Shown here: positions 60,246-64,000 of the stretch, one piece after another | Numbering within the stretch: position 1 is the stretch's first letter | Layout of the letters: the number at the start of each line of letters is the position of its first letter | Assembly: GCA_032209605.1 (NCBI GenBank) | Contig: JASFXZ010000001.1 | Location: 31,500,619 to 31,564,618 of the forward strand | Direction of reading: 5' to 3' | Length of the DNA stretch: 64,000 nt | DNA from: Mactromeris polynyma | Lineage: Eukaryota > Mollusca > Bivalvia > Venerida > Mactridae | The notes under the pieces: generated by a model | Told to the model about the DNA's origin: nothing | The model's input: the letters and a program-made list of their open reading frames with translations, nothing else | Databases searched by the model: none | Translations under genes and position numbers: made by a program

Positions 60246-62715
60246 TAGGAACAAGGAAATCCCTTCGAAGCATACAGAAACACAACCACGTTGCACTCTA
60301 CCAATTTTAGAGAGTTACTTGATATCCGATCGGGGGGGGGGGGTATAAATGAGATCTTCCACATAACTGAAATGGAGACTTATTAAGATGCTGCATATCA
60401 ATTGAAGCGAGCGATTAGCTATCTACAGAAAAAAATAATATATAGCGCACGTCAATCTTTGATATGGTAGTCACCAACACACGTGGCAAGTCCAGGATGA
60501 AATGTACGTAAGAGCTATACGCTGTTTTTCATTTATAAGGACCAATTTAAATAAGGGAGAAAATACCAACATTTTAAAAATAATCTTAAAACATTATTTT
60601 TTGATACCTTAAACACCAAGTAACTTCTTCGCGAGATATCTTTTACAAATATGAACATACATTTAAATTACAAGCTTGAACGTACAGTGAACAAGAGCCA
60701 AAAACCTGTGTCTGGATACCTCCGTTACTTGCAACAAATACAAAATGTAGTCGATAATTCAATCATCATTCTGGAAACCAACATGATCAAAACATACTCG
60801 CCGTATAGACGTAGTAAGTGTAACCATACTATAAAATAATTGTGTGACCTTCGTTCTGTGTTGTTTATCTCGTGTTCACATGGACTCTTTCCAGTGTGTG
60901 TACTACTTGTATCAGAACAGTATCTGCAATCGTTATTAGTTTGAACCAGTCTTACAGTATTACTCTTGGGCGGAAACCCAATCTGTTTTTGATATGGTAA
61001 CAAACCCCAGGAATCTCTACAGTTGTATGATTGTACAGTATCTGCAATCGTTATTAGTTTGTCACACAGTACTAGTCTTGGACGGAAAACAAGACATTAT
61101 TATATCTGTTTTTGATATGGTAATATACCTTTTGCCAAGAAAAATTCAGTTCATGATAGTAATAAATCAAACATGCGCAATACCTAGGAATCTCTATAGT
61201 TGTACGATTGGTATGTCTGCACGTACCACAATCATACATAAATTCAAGCATTGTATTCTACGGTTTTGTGAGGTGTACATACATACCAACATGTCACACA
61301 TTCTATATATTTTAGCTCGACTATTCCATGAAGAGATGTTATCTTAACACACGTGTTGCTCTGTAGTCATGTGTCGTTCCATTTTCAGGTTTTCGAGTTC
61401 GTTGATGACGTTGTGATGTTTGGTTATCTTGTTCTTTGGTTCTCCTTAGTTGTCCTTTATGGTCGGGCTGCTCATTCCTTGCGCCCCTGTTCCTTAGTGT
61501 GTTTACCCTTGCGTCTCATCGGTGCCTGGTGTTTTCAGGACTGTTCTTTTTTTCCGTGGGTCTTTGTGGGGAGGCATTGTCTTGTGTCTGTGGCGTTCCC
61601 TTTAGCAACTTATTCGCTCTCTTATCATTTCGTATTGTTTTGTCCCCTCCTTATGCTTGTCTCCTCCTTCTTCCTAGTTCTGACTAGCAACGTCGTGATT
61701 TGTCAATCCACCTGGCTCTCCATGATCCAATTTTGTTTCTTCGCAACTATATATGTACTTTAAGTTTACTTTTAATAACGTTCTTATAAGCTTTTCGAGC
61801 CAAGAATAGTTCCATTGTGTGCCGCGAATCGATTTCATTCGAAATTATGTCCTGGTTTCATGAACAACCATTTTAAAACACTAACTGTACCTATTACCCG
61901 AAAATAAAGAAGTGTGTGTTAGTGTATCAGTTAGTACACATAGAACTTTATCCACGGATAGCGTTCTTATTTCACTTCATATTTAACTGCTGACCTACAA
62001 TTTCGGTTCAATTATTCTTTACTCAGTTTACGTGACTACATTTTCGATATATGGTCCAAAATGTGACGTCCGGGAATTTTGGTTACATCTTTAAAACCTT
62101 GGTGACCAAGTTTTTAAGTTCCTTAAATTCCATCGTACAACATTGGTAGTTACATATGATCATAAAATGTATTTGTTTCATAGAAGGGAAGTTGAAAAAT
62201 TACCAAAAATAACCTGATCTGGAATGGATAAAAGCGTTGAAACAAGGACACAAAAAGTTAACTTGTAAGTTTTCAATTACAAACCTTTCTATTGATTGAA
62301 GAAAACAGTTTGTTTTAGTTTTAAAGAGAAATTTCATGCTAACACCATTTTAGGTATTTGAATGAATAACATAACATCCCCTGGCACCAGAATAATGCAC
62401 TACAAGTAAAGGGAAAGTGTTTGATAAGATGTAACACATATTCTTGGACAGCATAGTTTGGATCATATATTGATAAAAATGATGATTTTACTCAGTGATA
62501 AAAAGCTGATGGAATGTATGAGGGAAGTGACTTTCCATGTTCCAAAATGATTTGATCATAACCTACAAATTTATAACAACACCAGCGATAACCCCGATAC
62601 GAAATAACACGTAAATGAAGCTACAACAGGACAAAAACTCAATTCATTTCGTGGCGTTGAAAAGTAAAGGTCTTTAAGCGGATATTCGAGCGGTTTGTGA
62701 AAGTAGCGCTCTTGT
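60246..62715 (+). repeat. C1q upstream block, unit 6
   Basis: Closest to the unit 5 block, sharing its extra 50700-51360-type stretch (here about 61620-62270). CTCATCGGTGCC repeat at 61455-61685; G run near 60332. Confidence 0.65.
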
Positions 62716-62722
62716 GTTCCTG

Positions 62723-62730
62723 TATAAATA
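62723..62730 (+). promoter_or_regulatory. TATA box of C1q copy 6
   Basis: TATAAATA, 61 bases before the ATG at 62784. Confidence 0.8.
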
Positions 62731-62783
62731 ACCGTAGCAATCCAGACTTGTTTAGTTACTTACTCAGTGTTATAAGTTATAAG

Positions 62784-63147
62784 ATGTTTCACAACAAAAT
62801 GTCGACTTTCGCATATGTCGTCTGCTTTCTGTTTTGTTCATGTGCGGGATTAAAACTTGAACAATCTTGTTCAAAATTTCATTATGAAGAACAAACGCTC
62901 GAGAAATTAATTCGATTGCAGCTGTTTGTTGAAAGAACCAAGGAGGAAATGGACGCAACACAGAACAAAGTGATGGATACGCTTTCCGAATTATCCAAGG
63001 AACGCGAAGGGATTAAAGAAGACGTGCAAGCCGCGATTGAAGAAATCAATCAAGTGAAGAGTAACGCTGAAAAGGACATGACAACTTTAAAGAAGCATTA
63101 TTCGGATACCATCGACAGTTATGCTAAAGAAACAGCAGAAATAATGG
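62784..63147 (+). CDS. Secreted coiled-coil C1q-domain protein, copy 6, exon 1 only
   Basis: A 364-base exon ending in the phase-1 donor AATGG|GTACGC. Signal peptide (FAYVVCFLFCSCAG) and coiled coil with EGIKEDVQAAIEEINQ and AEKDMTTLKKHY. The last full codon is ATG (Met), where the other copies have Lys. No C1q exon follows before the right edge. The intron matches copy 1 to about 63510 and then diverges, so exon 2 is expected beyond 64000 or may be lost. Partial because of the window edge, with no lesion seen. Confidence 0.82.
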
Positions 63148-64000
63148 GTACGCAGAAACCATTGTAAAGGCATTATAATTTATAAATGACCGTATAAAAG
63201 CAATACTTTAATGTTTTCTATCTTGATCGATGACTAATATAACCCATTTTATACAAATAATACATTATTGTGTGTATAGGGATGTTTTCATGGGACATAG
63301 GTTATTTGATGTTATTGTTTTTCTGACAAGCGGTATGATACTTAAAAAAGAAATTGATGTACAGTGGATGTAAAATCGTGGCTAAAAGGTATTACTATCT
63401 ACAACCACTTTAATATTCAATATATGATGAAAGTCGATGTTTTTAAGTTGCTGGTAATTACGACTAAATCGAGGACCATAACTCTGGTTTTACTGCTTTC
63501 ATCCCCCCCCCCCACCGAATAAAATCAAAGCACAAACGTGCTGTGGGTGGTACCACTCGTCTCTGCTGGCAACTCGTTGCATACAAGTTTCCGTTTTGTA
63601 ACTAAACAGTTTTATAATATCCAAGTTTGTGTTAATAGTTAAGATGGTTTGCATGGAATATGGAATAAAACTAAAACATAAGACAGAAATGGGAAAACGA
63701 ATAAAAATGTATTGAAAAAATAGTAACATTTTTTCCAAGAGATCTTCAATCCGACTTGTTCTAGAAATGCTAGATTTTCAAACCGAAATAAAGAAAAATG
63801 GTCAGTAATAATGGTAGAACCTTAAAATTGTAAAACAAGTAAAATGTTTGTCACGATTGTAAATAAATGAAATACAAAGATATCAGACCCTTTATGTAAA
63901 GCTTGTGAATGTTTAATTATAAAATGACATATTAAATTATATCGACACGAACTTAGAGTAAAATCAGTATGCCGAGGCATAATAATATATAGTAAGTTAT
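63148..64000 (+). other. Intron of copy 6 running off the window
   Basis: Matches copies 1 and 5 up to the C run at about 63504; from about 63520 the sequence is unique in the window, suggesting an insertion. No acceptor resembling TTATCTTCACAG was found. Confidence 0.5.

Noticed and set aside
60651..60839. A frame with YLRYLQQIQNVVDNSI repeated upstream of C1q genes
   Set aside because: Open only in units 5 and 6; indels break it in units 1-3, so it is probably non-coding block sequence.
61353..61763. A 136-codon frame upstream of copy 6
   Set aside because: It covers the CTCCTCGGTGCC interspersed repeat; the equivalents in other units are disrupted.

Overview
The window is eukaryotic and AT-rich, with spliceosomal introns. 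Two things point to a mollusc, most likely a bivalve: a tandem array of secreted coiled-coil + C1q-domain genes (a family famously expanded in bivalves) and a dense load of young tRNA-derived SINEs, non-LTR fragments and small TA-target DNA transposons. The species cannot be fixed from sequence alone.

Layout. (1) 0.5-5.7 kb, minus strand: the first six exons of POLD3, the third subunit of DNA polymerase delta; the gene runs off the left edge. (2) From about 5.85 kb to the right edge, plus strand: six C1q units, each made of a repeated upstream block, a TATA promoter, exon 1 (signal peptide + coiled coil), a phase-1 intron and exon 2 (C1q domain). Exon 1 starts are at 7643, 13549, 28293, 37655, 51879 and 62784. 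Copies 1, 2, 3 and 5 give 259, 259, 248 and 259 residues. Copy 4 has a 1-base frameshift inside the C1q domain. Copy 6 has only exon 1 in the window. (3) The array is a mosaic. Units 2 and 4 share about 11 kb (13.16-24.12 and 37.27-48.19 kb), units 1 and 3 share their downstream block, and units 3 and 4 share an upstream block carrying a 2-kb transposon. (4) Two passenger exons of an unrecognised Ser/Pro/Arg-rich protein lie on the minus strand in units 2 and 4.

Main oddities: a 35-bp minisatellite (30.55-32.20 kb) with 45 exact periods and no stop in any of three frames; loss of a splice acceptor in copy 3 repaired in frame by a cryptic one; several transposons whose empty sites can be read in sister units; a tandemly duplicated passenger exon in unit 4; and a foldback in a POLD3 intron.

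Function. The C1q products should be secreted, trimerise through the coiled coil and bind ligands through the C1q head, as innate lectin-like proteins do. All copies keep nearly the same core promoter (TATA 61 nt before the first ATG; 66 nt in copy 3), so they are probably co-expressed. POLD3 is an unrelated neighbour. Stretches not listed as features showed me no recognisable gene.
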